From positions 1 to 51,049 of the forward strand of contig OMWN01000030.1 of NCBI GenBank assembly GCA_900314765.1: 51,049 nucleotides of DNA, in the 5' to 3' direction. The notes beneath the pieces were generated by a model. That model was given only the letters and a program-made list of their open reading frames with translations. It did not search any database and was not told the origin of the DNA. Within the stretch, counting starts at the first letter, position 1. Every line of letters starts with the position of its first letter. The stretch comes from an uncultured Selenomonadales bacterium (GTDB taxonomy: Bacteria > Bacillota > Negativicutes > Selenomonadales > Selenomonadaceae). A program made the position numbers and the translations under genes. This document shows positions 1 to 8,958 of this stretch, one piece after another.

Positions 1-262
1 AGGTGTGCGTGAGCAGAATTATGTTTTCGCATAATGTTGATTTTTAAGGGCACATGGGATGTTTTCCATGTGCGAAGTTTGAGTATTGTATTAATAAATC
101 TTGATGACTTCTCTTTACAGCATTAATGATAACCTATGAGAAGAATAAATACAAATACTTATAAGAAATGGGATGCCATGCTTTACAGTTATTGATATTT
201 TGTGTAACATATAAACAAATTTACTGAGCAAATCATCATTCATAAACAGCGAGGTGTTTCTC
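1..262. other. Intergenic region upstream of the LysR gene
   Basis: No convincing gene is seen here. Two small hairpins are visible. One at about 21-38 (ATTATG/CATAAT) is followed by a short T run. The other at about 51-78 has arms GCACATGG and CCATGTGC around an 8-nt loop. They could be the terminator of a gene left of the window or a regulator site, but nothing decides this. The rest is AT-rich and probably holds the promoter of the following regulator. Confidence 0.4.
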
Positions 263-1168
263 ATGGAAATCCGTGTGCTGAAATATTTCATGGCCGTGGC
301 AAACGAGGGCAGCTTCACGCGCGCAGCAGAACGGCTTCACATATCGCAGCCGACGCTGTCGAGGCAACTCCATGATATGGAGGAGATGTACGGCGCACAG
401 TTGTTCATCCGCGAGCCACGTCATGTGCGTCTCACAGAAGAAGGATTGCTCTTAAAGCGACGCGCAGAGGAAATACTCGCGCTTGTCGACACGACGGAGC
501 AGGAACTTTTTAGGCGCAATGATGACGTGAGCGGCGACATCGCAATCGGAGCAGGCGAATCGATTTACTTTAAAAACGTGCTCGCAATCATCAGTGATAT
601 GCGCCGCTCACACCCTGGCATACATGCAAAGGTCATCACGGCCGACGCCGAAATGAATCTATATCTGCTCGAGCGCGGGCTCATAGATTTCGCATTCGCA
701 TACGGCGATCTCGACCCCGCGCGCTATGAAGCGCTGCCACTTCCCTATCGCGACCAGTGGGGCGTGTTCCTCAGAAATGATGATCCGCTCACAGTAAAAT
801 CAGAACTCTGCCCCGACGACATCGCAGGACGTGACCTCGTACTTTCGCGCCAGGTTGTATCAGACAGCACGCACGGTGACGACATGAAGCGATGGCTCGG
901 CAAATCGATGGGCAATCTAAACATTTCAGGCACATACACGATGGCGTACAATGGCGCGCTTATGGTCACGCAGGGCATCGGCATCATGCTGACATTCCTG
1001 CACCTCGTCGACGCCGCATCGCTCGGGCTCGCCGTTCGCCCACTGAGTCCAGCAATTTACGCCCAGCCGCGTATCGTCTGGAAGCGCCACCAGACATTCT
1101 CTAAGGCGTCACAGCTGTTCTTGGAGAAGCTGCAAGAAAATTTGGCGCTAAATCAATATAATCAATAG
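263..1168 (+). CDS. LysR family transcriptional regulator
   Basis: A 301-residue protein with the standard LysR layout. The N-terminal winged helix-turn-helix spans about residues 1-60 (EIRVLKYFMAVANEGSFTRA, then a recognition helix with SQPTLSRQL). A type-2 periplasmic-binding-like effector domain covers about 90-295. ATG 263 is preferred over GTG 254 because GAGG at 251-254 is correctly spaced for it and the protein then begins MEIRVLKYF, as is usual. It should bind DNA as a tetramer and respond to a small molecule. LysR regulators often control a divergent neighbour, but the window starts just upstream, so no target can be named. It ends at a bidirectional terminator shared with the convergent chemotaxis gene. 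Confidence 0.9.
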   Translation: MEIRVLKYFMAVANEGSFTRAAERLHISQPTLSRQLHDMEEMYGAQLFIREPRHVRLTEEGLLLKRRAEEILALVDTTEQELFRRNDDVSGDIAIGAGESIYFKNVLAIISDMRRSHPGIHAKVITADAEMNLYLLERGLIDFAFAYGDLDPARYEALPLPYRDQWGVFLRNDDPLTVKSELCPDDIAGRDLVLSRQVVSDSTHGDDMKRWLGKSMGNLNISGTYTMAYNGALMVTQGIGIMLTFLHLVDAASLGLAVRPLSPAIYAQPRIVWKRHQTFSKASQLFLEKLQENLALNQYNQ

Positions 1169-1204
1169 AATCAAATTCAACAGATACAAAGACTAAGCAT
1201 GAAT

Positions 1205-1247
1205 CAAAAAAAGGACGACATCATATAATCGTCCTTTTTTTGATTCA
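1205..1247. terminator. Bidirectional terminator between lysR and mcp
   Basis: Hairpin with arms AAGGACGA and TCGTCCTT around an AT-rich loop, flanked by A and T runs on both sides. It can terminate both convergent genes. Confidence 0.85.
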
Positions 1248-1319
1248 AATTCAATTTACAACTTAATTAGCAGCACATGTAATTCACTGTAACAAAGCCA
1301 ATCGAGTGCCGCATGTTTA

Positions 1320-3296
1320 TTACACTTTGAACTTGTTCGTCGCGGTCTGGAGATCGGACGCGAGTGTCGCAAGTGCCTGCGATGCGGATGCGATTTCTTC
1401 GCTCGATGCTGACTGTTCCTCTGCGGCGGCAGAAATCGTCTGCGTGTGTCCGCTCGTCGCGCGGCTGACCTCGTCTATGTCGTCGACGGCGCTCACGATG
1501 TGCGTCGTGCCGCTCGACACGGTCTCGGCGGAGTCGTGTATGCCTTCCATCTTCTCCTCGATGCCACGGACCATCGCGAGTATTGTCTTGAACTGCTCGC
1601 CGACTTCGCGTATCGCCGCCGAGCCTTCCTTGACCTCATCCGTGCCCTTCTGCATCGCCACGACTGCGGCTTCCGTGTCCTTCTGTATCGTTGCAATGCG
1701 GTTCTTTATCTGCTCTGCCGATGTCTGCGACTCGCCTGCGAGCTTTCTGACTTCCTCAGCAACAACCGCAAATCCACGGCCATGCTCGCCCGCGCGCGCC
1801 GCCTCGATTGCGGCGTTCAGCGCGAGCAGGTTCGTCTGGTCGGCGATGCCCGAAATCGTGTCGACAATCTGGCCAATGGCCTGCGAATTCTCGCCGAGCT
1901 TTTTGACGACCTCTGCGGAATTCATGACGCTTGACTCGATGCCATCCATGCGCGTCATCGCGCCCTCCATGAGCTCGCCGCCCTTCTCTGCAGCGGCGGC
2001 TGTCTGCTGCGAATCCGTCGTTGCGGCCTCTGACTGCTTCGTCATGTTCGTGATGTCGACGAAGCACGTGTCGACTTCCTTCTTCGCGTCATCGATGGAG
2101 CGCAGCTGTTTTTCCATGCCGTTCGCGACCTCGACGACCGTCTGCGCGACGTTCGTCGCCGCTTCTGCCGCCTGATGCGCGCCCGCCGTGAGCTCTTGGC
2201 TCGACGATGCGACTTGCTCCGCCGTCTGCGACATCTGCTTTATGAGCTCGCGAAGGTGCGTCTTCATCTTGTTCACATCGTCTGCGAGCATGCCGAGCTC
2301 ATCGGACGAGTCGACATCGAGGTCGTCCTGGTCGAGCCTGCCATCCGCAATCTCCGAGACACGTCCCTGCAAATCCTTTATGTTCGTAACAATCTTCTTC
2401 GAAAGCATGAGGCACGCAGCAACGACAAGCACGAGGCCGACAATCGTCAATACGCCATAGACAAGCCTCAGCGTGCGCATTTCAGAGAAGACAAAGCTCG
2501 TTGGCGCAGAAATCGCGACGACCCATCCCGATGAAGGAATGACGGAGTAACCGACGACTCTTTCCTCGCCGCCCGCGCTCGTCACGAAATAGCCCTGCTG
2601 ATTCGCCTTGAAATCATTGATGTGTTCCTTGAGTATCGGATTATCTGTGATTTTCTTCAGATTTTCTTCTTTCTGAGCCGACGCTATGATCATTCCCGAC
2701 TCAGGATTGAAAATGATGCCCTTGCCCTGGCCTTTGTATTTTGCCATCTCCGCCTGATGCACGAGCGCGTCCATCGTGACATCCTCGCAGATTGCGCCGC
2801 CTGGTGCACCGTCACGCTTGTATGGCGCGCCGATCGTCACGACGATGTTGTCGGACGTTGCATCTTTGTACGGGTCAGTGTATATCGCCTTGCCCGCCTT
2901 TTTCGCCATCGTGTACCAATCACGCTGTGTCCAATCCTTCACGCCTGTGAGGTTGCCGTCAATGAATGACATTGCCTTGCCGTCGTCGGACGCAATCATG
3001 AGATCGCGGACTTCCTTGTCTTCAATGGCAAGTGTCACTGGCACCGTGCTGAACGCGAGCGTTTCCTGCGACTTTGGCAACTTGCTCAAGAGCGATGCCG
3101 TAGACTTTGCAATCTGCGCCTTCTCACGCAGCCAAGCATCCGCCTGCGCCGACTGACGTCCGACCTCGGAGATGATTTCCTCCTCCACCGTCTTTGAGAG
3201 CAAATTCGACGACGTCACATAGCCGACGATGGACACAATCACCATGATTACGCCCGCAATGCCCGAAAGAAATAAAAACTTCTGCTTTAAACCCAT
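1320..3296 (-). CDS. Methyl-accepting chemotaxis protein with dCache-type sensor
   Basis: A 658-residue transmembrane chemoreceptor. One membrane helix lies near residues 6-28, followed by an extracytoplasmic dCache-like ligand domain (about 35-270, containing DWTQRDWY and YTDPY). A second membrane helix (about 280-302), a HAMP domain and a long coiled-coil signalling domain follow. The hairpin tip is recognisable from [19 protein letters not shown] and [13 protein letters not shown]. No C-terminal CheR/CheB tether pentapeptide is seen. The start at 3296 is chosen because GGAGGG lies 8 nt upstream, whereas a start 12 codons earlier lacks such a site. dCache receptors often bind amino acids or organic acids, but the ligand cannot be read here. 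A sigma-28-like promoter precedes it. Confidence 0.93.
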   Translation of the reverse strand: MGLKQKFLFLSGIAGVIMVIVSIVGYVTSSNLLSKTVEEEIISEVGRQSAQADAWLREKAQIAKSTASLLSKLPKSQETLAFSTVPVTLAIEDKEVRDLMIASDDGKAMSFIDGNLTGVKDWTQRDWYTMAKKAGKAIYTDPYKDATSDNIVVTIGAPYKRDGAPGGAICEDVTMDALVHQAEMAKYKGQGKGIIFNPESGMIIASAQKEENLKKITDNPILKEHINDFKANQQGYFVTSAGGEERVVGYSVIPSSGWVVAISAPTSFVFSEMRTLRLVYGVLTIVGLVLVVAACLMLSKKIVTNIKDLQGRVSEIADGRLDQDDLDVDSSDELGMLADDVNKMKTHLRELIKQMSQTAEQVASSSQELTAGAHQAAEAATNVAQTVVEVANGMEKQLRSIDDAKKEVDTCFVDITNMTKQSEAATTDSQQTAAAAEKGGELMEGAMTRMDGIESSVMNSAEVVKKLGENSQAIGQIVDTISGIADQTNLLALNAAIEAARAGEHGRGFAVVAEEVRKLAGESQTSAEQIKNRIATIQKDTEAAVVAMQKGTDEVKEGSAAIREVGEQFKTILAMVRGIEEKMEGIHDSAETVSSGTTHIVSAVDDIDEVSRATSGHTQTISAAAEEQSASSEEIASASQALATLASDLQTATNKFKV

Positions 3297-3387
3297 TTTC
3301 CTTTCCCTCCAGATTTTCCCCACGCGACTCATCTATATACGGTAATAAATTTCATCACGCGTGGATTATTCATTTTCTTGCAAATTT

Positions 3388-3415
3388 TTATCGGTAATAT
3401 AATTTGACATACTTA
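3388..3415 (-). promoter_or_regulatory. Putative sigma-28 (FliA/SigD) promoter of the mcp gene
   Basis: On the minus strand, TAAG (3415-3412) is followed by 16 nt and then ACCGATAA (3395-3388). This closely resembles the flagellar sigma consensus TAAA-N15-GCCGATAA. It lies about 90 nt before the mcp start codon. Chemoreceptors are classic members of this regulon, which suggests a motile organism. The match is by eye only. Confidence 0.45.
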
Positions 3416-3455
3416 CAAAAATTCCTGCTTGATAATGAAAATTTTTTGTAAAAAA

Positions 3456-3494
3456 TATAAAAAAGAAAACTGCCCACATCAAGGCAGTTTCCTT
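3456..3494 (-). terminator. Terminator of the ABC transporter/amidase/SEC-C operon
   Basis: On the minus strand, arms GAAACTGCC and GGCAGTTTTC flank a short loop and are followed by a T-rich stretch, just downstream of the SEC-C gene. Confidence 0.8.
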
Positions 3495-3517
3495 ATATTA
3501 CAATTCTATTCTATTTT

Positions 3518-4765
3518 TCAATCGATAGGATTGACATCATCTTCCGTTGCCGCCTCTGCCGCAGCCATGTCTTTTCTCATGCAGCAATTCTTATATTTCT
3601 TGCCGCTGCCGCATGGGCACGGATCGTTGCGACCCACTCTCTTTTTGCGATTCGGATGAGCTTTGTCCTCGGTTTCGCCGACGTTGACGTCGAGCTTGCC
3701 TGTGACAATCTCCACTGGCGTATGGCCCTTCAAAAGCCACATGTGAAGCGAATCATTGAAATCAACGAGCAGATGCGCGAGCTCCTCGCGGTCCGACTCG
3801 AGAGCCGGCGCGTCGAACTTCTCGACGAATTTCATCACGTCACTCATCTTGCCGCCATTCTGAAGAATCATCGTTATCTGTCCAACCACGTTTGCGGCCT
3901 TGAGCACGTCAAAATTATACGCATGCATGAAGTACTGCGCGAGTGCCTGATAAGCATTGCTTGACTCGATGTAGTTCTCGTCGCCCGCATCATATACCAT
4001 GCCATAGCTGAGCTTGGCAAAGCCAAATCCCATCCTGTTCTGCACATCGGCAACGTGCTTCGGGTCCATCACGGTGTAGTAATACGCGAGCTTTTCCGAT
4101 GTGACGATGTTATGCTGCCAGCATGCGCCGTTGTAGATGACCCCCATGAAGTCGACGAACTTGAAATCGTCGCGCTCCTCCATGAAACCCTTGACCTTCG
4201 AGAAAAGCTGATCATAGTCGAGCACGCCATAGTAGAAAAGTATGCCACCCGCTATGCGGAGCACATCCGTGTTCCACTCGACCTCTTTGGCGAGCGAGCC
4301 ATTGTCGAATTTTTTGAACTCGTTCATGATTTCATTCGGCATATACCAAGCAACTTTGCCATCCTTTGCGCCATTGAAAAGCACGCCGACACTCTGGAAA
4401 TAGTCGAGACGCATCTCGTCCTCGCGGAACTCCGTCGAAATGCCGCCGTTCTGAACGACGTGATTGAATGCCTGATACTGCTCGTCGACAATCGAGACGA
4501 ACCACGACTGCGCAAACGACACGATGGCGGGGACGAGCTTCTCGATGAGCTCAGACTTCTTGAGGTTGCTCGTGCCCGACAGCCCCACATTGTATCGAAT
4601 ATCGTCCAGTTCCTGCTTGTTCAGCGTCAACAGTGCATTCGCGAGCGTCCGTTCCTCCGGCACATTGCGCTTCATGATTTGCTTTGTGCGCTTTGCCGCT
4701 TCCTCGTGAATCGTTTCCATCATCTTGGAAAGCACCTTTGAATTATCAACTTCATTTTGTTTCAT
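3518..4765 (-). CDS. SEC-C metal-binding domain protein with Rho-N-like N-terminal region
   Basis: A 415-residue protein of unknown function. The C-terminus (about residues 376-394) is a textbook SEC-C zinc motif, GRNDPCPCGSGKKYKNCC, as found in SecA tails and many small proteins. Near residues 45-85 a segment (LNKQELDDIRYNVGLSG, then LKKSELIEKL) resembles the Rho N-terminal/SAP-like helical fold. The middle 270 residues match no family I recognise. ATG 4765 follows GTGAGGA with a 6-nt gap. It starts 33 nt after the amidase stop and is the last gene before the terminator, so it is probably co-transcribed with the transporter and amidase. The combination suggests nucleic-acid or ribosome contact, but this is inference. 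Confidence 0.8.
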   Translation of the reverse strand: MKQNEVDNSKVLSKMMETIHEEAAKRTKQIMKRNVPEERTLANALLTLNKQELDDIRYNVGLSGTSNLKKSELIEKLVPAIVSFAQSWFVSIVDEQYQAFNHVVQNGGISTEFREDEMRLDYFQSVGVLFNGAKDGKVAWYMPNEIMNEFKKFDNGSLAKEVEWNTDVLRIAGGILFYYGVLDYDQLFSKVKGFMEERDDFKFVDFMGVIYNGACWQHNIVTSEKLAYYYTVMDPKHVADVQNRMGFGFAKLSYGMVYDAGDENYIESSNAYQALAQYFMHAYNFDVLKAANVVGQITMILQNGGKMSDVMKFVEKFDAPALESDREELAHLLVDFNDSLHMWLLKGHTPVEIVTGKLDVNVGETEDKAHPNRKKRVGRNDPCPCGSGKKYKNCCMRKDMAAAEAATEDDVNPID

Positions 4766-4797
4766 AAAAAATCCTCACTTTCATATTTCAATGAATT

Positions 4798-6084
4798 TTA
4801 TTTGCCATTGCTGAAGAAATCGGCTATGCCTGCAACGATGCCCGCCGCAGCATTTTTGACGCCTTTGCTTGAGTTCAAAAGCTTTTCTTCCTTCTGATTT
4901 GAAATAAATGCGACCTCTATGAGCGTCGCCGGCATATTCGTCTTCCTCACGACGTAGAAATTGCACGTCTTGACGCCGCGGCTTTCCGTGCCGATTTTCT
5001 TCACCAAATCGGCCTGAATATATTTTGCCAGCGCCGCACTTTTTTTTGTGCCCTTCGCATAGTAATATCCCGTTGTGCCATTGGCATCGCCGCTCGTGAA
5101 TGAATCCATGTGAATACTCACGAAAATGTCAGCGTTTGCCTTGTTCGCAACATCGCAGCGAGCCTGCAGCTCATCAATATCCGTGGCCATCTTATGCTTC
5201 GGCGACACCTCTGTGTCCGTTTCGCGTGTCATGATGACATTTGCGCCCGCATCCTCGAGCAGACGCTTTACTTCCTGCGAGACGCGGAGCGTCACCGTCT
5301 TTTCCATGATGCCTGTCGGACCGATGGCGCCTGAGTCCTCGCCGCCGTGCCCCGGATCAATCGCTATTTTCTTCCCATCCAGCACACTCGTGTTTATGCC
5401 ATCCTCCGATACGTCGTCATCGTCCTCGTCGTATGTCGCCTCGGAGTCGCTGTCCTTATTATTTTTATCATTTTTATCGTCCTGCTTGTCCTTCGTGTCT
5501 GTTTCATCATTGCTGTCGTCTGCTGGCTTTGTGGCAGGCACGTTGCTATTATCGTTTTCGCTGCTTTCATTATTCTTATTCGCATTATCGGTATTATCCG
5601 ATGTGTTTTCCGATTTTTTGTCATCGCTTTTTGAGACATTGCCGAGGTCTATGACAACCCTGTACGGTGACGACCCGCCCTCGAGCGAAAACATGTCATA
5701 ATGGCCTTTCGTGACAGGCGTCTCAATGACGACGCGCACCGTCTTTTTGTCAAACTGCGCGACGCGCACACGGCTGGCATACGGGCTGTCCACGTTCTGC
5801 TCCCGCGGCACATCCTTTGATAGCCATGCGCCCGACAGATTTATGACGATGCGAGACGGATTTGACAGCACTATGGTGCTGTAATCGATTTCCTTTGTCG
5901 CGTCTATGACGAGACGAAGATGCTCATCCGTCCTGCCAATGCGCACAGCCGTCACCTCGCCGAATTCTGCAACGCGCTCGCCAAAATCAGACGGCTCCGC
6001 CTCGGCTTTTTGCGCAAAAAGACAAAGCATCATCGCAAATGCAATGAAGATATGAATATATTTTAAGACAGACTTGCTAAACAT
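4798..6084 (-). CDS. N-acetylmuramoyl-L-alanine amidase, AMIN plus Amidase_3
   Basis: A 428-residue exported peptidoglycan hydrolase that cleaves the MurNAc-L-Ala bond. An N-terminal hydrophobic segment (about 5-28) acts as signal peptide or anchor. An AMIN localisation domain follows (about 30-145). Next comes a very acidic Asp/Asn/Lys/Ser linker of roughly 75 residues, then the Amidase_3 domain to the end. Its zinc ligands are visible as DPGHGG, IMEKT and SIHMD, with the catalytic Glu in LIEVAF. ATG 6084 is preferred because AGAGG lies 7 nt upstream. An ATG at 6102 overlapping the ABC gene stop is the alternative and adds six residues. It overlaps or abuts the transporter ATPase gene, so the two are translationally close. 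Confidence 0.92.
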   Translation of the reverse strand: MFSKSVLKYIHIFIAFAMMLCLFAQKAEAEPSDFGERVAEFGEVTAVRIGRTDEHLRLVIDATKEIDYSTIVLSNPSRIVINLSGAWLSKDVPREQNVDSPYASRVRVAQFDKKTVRVVIETPVTKGHYDMFSLEGGSSPYRVVIDLGNVSKSDDKKSENTSDNTDNANKNNESSENDNSNVPATKPADDSNDETDTKDKQDDKNDKNNKDSDSEATYDEDDDDVSEDGINTSVLDGKKIAIDPGHGGEDSGAIGPTGIMEKTVTLRVSQEVKRLLEDAGANVIMTRETDTEVSPKHKMATDIDELQARCDVANKANADIFVSIHMDSFTSGDANGTTGYYYAKGTKKSAALAKYIQADLVKKIGTESRGVKTCNFYVVRKTNMPATLIEVAFISNQKEEKLLNSSKGVKNAAAGIVAGIADFFSNGK

Positions 6085-6098
6085 GATCTTGCCTCTAA

Positions 6099-6902
6099 TC
6101 ATCCAAGCATGTGGTGCAAAAAGGACTTCGTGCGCTCCTCACTTGGCGCCGTGAAAATCTTCTCCGGTGTCCCCTGCTCCACTATGTTTCCATCAGCCAT
6201 GAATATGACATGATTCGCGACCTCGCGCGCGAACGCCATCTCGTGTGTGACGACGACCATCGTCATGTGCTCAGCCGCGAGCTCTCTCATCGTTTTGAGC
6301 ACCTCGCCTGTGAGCTCCGGGTCTAGCGCCGACGTCGGCTCATCGAAAAGCATGATGTCTGGATTCATCGCGAGCGCGCGCGCGATGGCGACGCGCTGCT
6401 GCTGGCCGCCCGAGAGCTTCGATGGGTAAACGTCTCTTTTCTCATAGAGTCCGACTTTTTTCAGCAGCTCCGCCGCAATCGGCTCTATTTCCTCGCGCTT
6501 CATTTTTTTGACCTGCATCGGCGCTTCCAAAAGATTTTCGAGCACCGTCATGTGCGGGAAAAGATTGAACTGCTGGAACACCATTCCCATCGAGCCCAAA
6601 AGCTCGTGCATTTTCTGTTTCGGCGCGTACTCTACGGGGCCGTTTCCGTTATCCTTTACAAGATAATCGCCCTTCACCTCTATCGAGCCTCTGTCAATTT
6701 TCTCAAGGCAGTTCAGGCATCTCAGCGTCGTGCTTTTGCCGGAGCCCGATGGGCCAATGATGGCGAGCACCTCGCCGCGCATGACATCAAAGCTGATGCC
6801 TTTCAGCACTTCAAGGTCACCAAAATTTTTGCGTATGTCAGAGACGCGAAGCATCAGTCTGGAATCTTCATTTTTGCCGTTTTCACTCATCATATTTTCC
6901 AA
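6099..6902 (-). CDS. Polar amino acid ABC transporter ATP-binding protein
   Basis: A 267-residue cytoplasmic ATPase of the GlnQ/HisP class. It shows Walker [10 protein letters not shown], signature LSGGQQQR, Walker [14 protein letters not shown] and switch THEM, in the usual order and spacing. The start is TTG 6902, preceded by GGAGG with about 6 nt spacing. ATG codons at 6893 and 6890 would be too far from that site. The gene overlaps the end of the permease gene by 20 nt, which implies coupled translation. It energises the permease upstream. The substrate (Gln, Glu, Cys, His or similar) cannot be read from this subunit. Confidence 0.93.
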   Translation of the reverse strand: MENMMSENGKNEDSRLMLRVSDIRKNFGDLEVLKGISFDVMRGEVLAIIGPSGSGKSTTLRCLNCLEKIDRGSIEVKGDYLVKDNGNGPVEYAPKQKMHELLGSMGMVFQQFNLFPHMTVLENLLEAPMQVKKMKREEIEPIAAELLKKVGLYEKRDVYPSKLSGGQQQRVAIARALAMNPDIMLFDEPTSALDPELTGEVLKTMRELAAEHMTMVVVTHEMAFAREVANHVIFMADGNIVEQGTPEKIFTAPSEERTKSFLHHMLG

Positions 6903-7527
6903 AATGCTCCTCCAAGCGTTTAAAGCCCCAAGTCAAGAAAGCCGTCATCGTGAGATAGAATATGCCGGCGATGAAGAAAGCTGTCATATCGAAATCTCGC
7001 TGCACGATTGTCCTCGCAACTCTGAGCAAATCGTTCATCGCAAGTATGTAAATCAGCGATGTGTCCTTGACGAGATTTATTGTCTCGTTTGATACAGGCG
7101 GCAGGACGCGATGTATCATCTGCGGCAGTATGATGCGCCTCATCGTTTGCGTGTACGACATGCCGAGCGTCTTCGCCGCCTCATACTGGCCGCGCTCGAT
7201 CGATTGGATGCCCGCCCTGAAGATTTCGGCAAAATACGCCGCGTAGTTGAGCGTGAACGCGAGAAGCGCCGACGGCATCGGATCGATTTTAATGCCGACA
7301 AGCGGCAGCGCAAAATAAACGAAAAGGAGCTGGAGCATCAGCGGCGAGCCACGCATGATCCATATATAGACTTCCATGACGCGCGAAAGCAGGCGAAGAT
7401 GTGAAAGTCTCGCCAACGCCGCAAGCAGTCCAACAGGAAGCGCCAATGCGAGCGTCACGACAAATATTTCGAGCGTCAATCGCGAGCCCATCAGTATGGA
7501 AAGAGTCGTTTCCATCAATTTATCCAT
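6883..7527 (-). CDS. Polar amino acid ABC transporter permease
   Basis: A 214-residue inner-membrane permease of the HisM/GlnP family. It has about five hydrophobic helices and the EAA-loop region ([21 protein letters not shown]), which docks on the ATPase. It is presumably a homodimer, since only one permease gene is present. It is the first gene of the operon. Unusually, no periplasmic substrate-binding protein gene is adjacent: upstream lies an intergenic repeat element and then the divergent murQ. A binding protein must be encoded elsewhere, or the operon was rearranged. The start at 7527 has a GAGG about 11 nt upstream. Confidence 0.92.
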   Translation of the reverse strand: MDKLMETTLSILMGSRLTLEIFVVTLALALPVGLLAALARLSHLRLLSRVMEVYIWIMRGSPLMLQLLFVYFALPLVGIKIDPMPSALLAFTLNYAAYFAEIFRAGIQSIERGQYEAAKTLGMSYTQTMRRIILPQMIHRVLPPVSNETINLVKDTSLIYILAMNDLLRVARTIVQRDFDMTAFFIAGIFYLTMTAFLTWGFKRLEEHFGKYDE

Positions 7528-7710
7528 ATAGCCACATGCCTCGTTTCAATTTTATTTCATTATGGCTTTAACATAATGAATTTGCTTGACAAAAGAAAGA
7601 TGAAGCGTTAACCACATCATTTTACCCCATTTGCCTTGGCAAATCAAATTTAATGTTGTAGAATTTCAATTTATAGGCTGGCTAAGATAAATCATCATTT
7701 AAATTACTGA

Positions 7711-7765
7711 GGGCTCGCGACCCTCTCCGCCCCCTGCGGGGGCACCTCCCCCAGAGTGGGAGGCA
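7711..7765 (+). repeat. Left arm of GC-rich inverted repeat pair
   Basis: About 55 bp containing CCCTCTCCGCCCC and CACCTCCCCC. Its reverse complement matches the element at 7891-7945. It also folds locally, with GCCCCC/GGGGGC. It is one end of a MITE-like unit. Confidence 0.7.
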
Positions 7766-7890
7766 TAGGATGAGAGGCTTTGTAGTCTGAAGTTTAAAGA
7801 AAGAATAAAACATTGTACACTCTCGTTAGACGATTATTTAGCTAGCAAATCGATTCAGCTAATGTAAATAATTCCAGAATCTGTAACGTC

Positions 7891-7945
7891 AGCCTCCCCA
7901 ATGGGGGAGGTGCCGAGCGAATGCGAGGCGGAGAGGGTTGCACCC
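7891..7945 (-). repeat. Right arm of GC-rich inverted repeat pair
   Basis: About 55 bp containing CCTCCCCAATGGGGGAGG (a self-hairpin) and GGCGGAGAGGG. It is the inverted partner of 7711-7765. It lies about 70 bp upstream of the murQ start, and any in-frame murQ start inside it is rejected. Confidence 0.7.
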
Positions 7946-8012
7946 AAAAATTGCACTAGTCAACAAAATGGACATAAATTTTACCCGCTCAAAGAAGGAT
8001 AACGATTTTGAC

Positions 8013-8942
8013 ATGAGTGAAAATAATTTTTCTTTGCTTTCTGGTCTCGCAACAGAAAAGCGAAACGCTGCAAGCGAAAACATTGACGAGTTTTCGACAA
8101 TCGATGTCGTGCGTCTCATCAATGATGAGGACAAAAAAGTCGCCGACGCCATCACGCCGATTTTGCCTAACATCGCCAAAGCTGTCGACATCATCGCGGC
8201 AGGCATCGCGTCGGGCGGGCGGCTCATATACTGTGGCGCTGGCACGTCAGGACGGCTCGGTGTGCTCGATGCAGCCGAGTGCCCCCCGACGTTCGGCGTG
8301 TCGCAGGGGCTCGTGACAGGCATCATCGCGGGCGGACGAGCGGCGATGTTTGAAGCGCAGGAAGGCGCAGAGGATAGTCCCGAGCTCGGCGCGACTGATT
8401 TAAAAAAATTGTCGCTCACAGAGAAAGACATTGTTGTCGGCATTGCGGCGTCTGGACGCACGCCGTATGTCATCGGCGCTCTCAGCTATGCCCGCTCACT
8501 GAAATCAAAAACGATTGCCGTCTCGTGCTCGCCCGACTCTCCCATCTCGCGCATCGCCGACATCGCTCTGACGGCAGTCACGGGTCCCGAAATCATCACG
8601 GGCTCGACACGCATGAAAGCGGGCACTGCAGAGAAAATGATACTGAACATGCTGTCGACGGGCACGATGATAAAGCTCGGCAAAACATACGGCAATCTCA
8701 TGGTCGACCTCAAGGCGACAAATAAGAAGCTCGTCGCGCGCGCAAAGAATATCGTCATGAGCGCCACGGGCTGCACGATGGATGAGAGCATCGATGCACT
8801 CGCGAAATCAAACGGCTCAGCAAAAAAAGCGATTTTCATCATTCTGACGGGCACGGACGCCGATAAAGCGGCCTATTGGCTAAGCGAAGCGAAAGGCCAT
8901 TTGGGGCTCGCGCTGAAGCTCTATAATCATTCGACAAAATAA
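8013..8942 (+). CDS. murQ: N-acetylmuramic acid 6-phosphate etherase
   Basis: A 309-residue cytoplasmic SIS-domain lyase. It removes the lactyl ether of MurNAc-6-phosphate to give GlcNAc-6-phosphate and D-lactate. The sugar-phosphate-binding loop GAGTSGRLG (about 75-83) and the adjacent AAECPPTFG with the catalytic Glu are intact, as is EGAED further on. ATG 8013 gives the normal family start (MSENNFSLL). Reading frames open further upstream into the repeat element but have no family support. AAGGA is about 13 nt upstream, a slightly long spacing. It is first in an operon with a MurP-type PTS permease and MupG, 16 nt before the next gene. No MurR regulator gene is adjacent. Confidence 0.95.
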   Translation: MSENNFSLLSGLATEKRNAASENIDEFSTIDVVRLINDEDKKVADAITPILPNIAKAVDIIAAGIASGGRLIYCGAGTSGRLGVLDAAECPPTFGVSQGLVTGIIAGGRAAMFEAQEGAEDSPELGATDLKKLSLTEKDIVVGIAASGRTPYVIGALSYARSLKSKTIAVSCSPDSPISRIADIALTAVTGPEIITGSTRMKAGTAEKMILNMLSTGTMIKLGKTYGNLMVDLKATNKKLVARAKNIVMSATGCTMDESIDALAKSNGSAKKAIFIILTGTDADKAAYWLSEAKGHLGLALKLYNHSTK

Positions 8943-8958
8943 GATGAGGTAAAACTCA

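Larger units (their letters stand above)
7528..8012. other. Intergenic region between divergent ABC and murQ operons
   Basis: A 485-bp AT-rich stretch between divergent operons. It holds a pair of GC-rich inverted repeats (7711-7765 and 7891-7945) enclosing about 125 bp of AT-rich DNA. The rest should contain both promoters. No convincing -35/-10 pair was identified by eye, and no gene is seen. Confidence 0.5.

Noticed and set aside
1306-2175. A 289-codon plus-strand frame opposite the chemoreceptor signalling domain
   Set aside because: It has a Ser/Ala/Cys-rich, repetitive translation typical of an antisense reading of a coiled-coil gene. There is no start signal and no domain.
7938-8012. 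Earlier start for murQ at 7938
   Set aside because: It would start on a TTG inside the GC-rich repeat and add 25 residues not seen in MurQ proteins.
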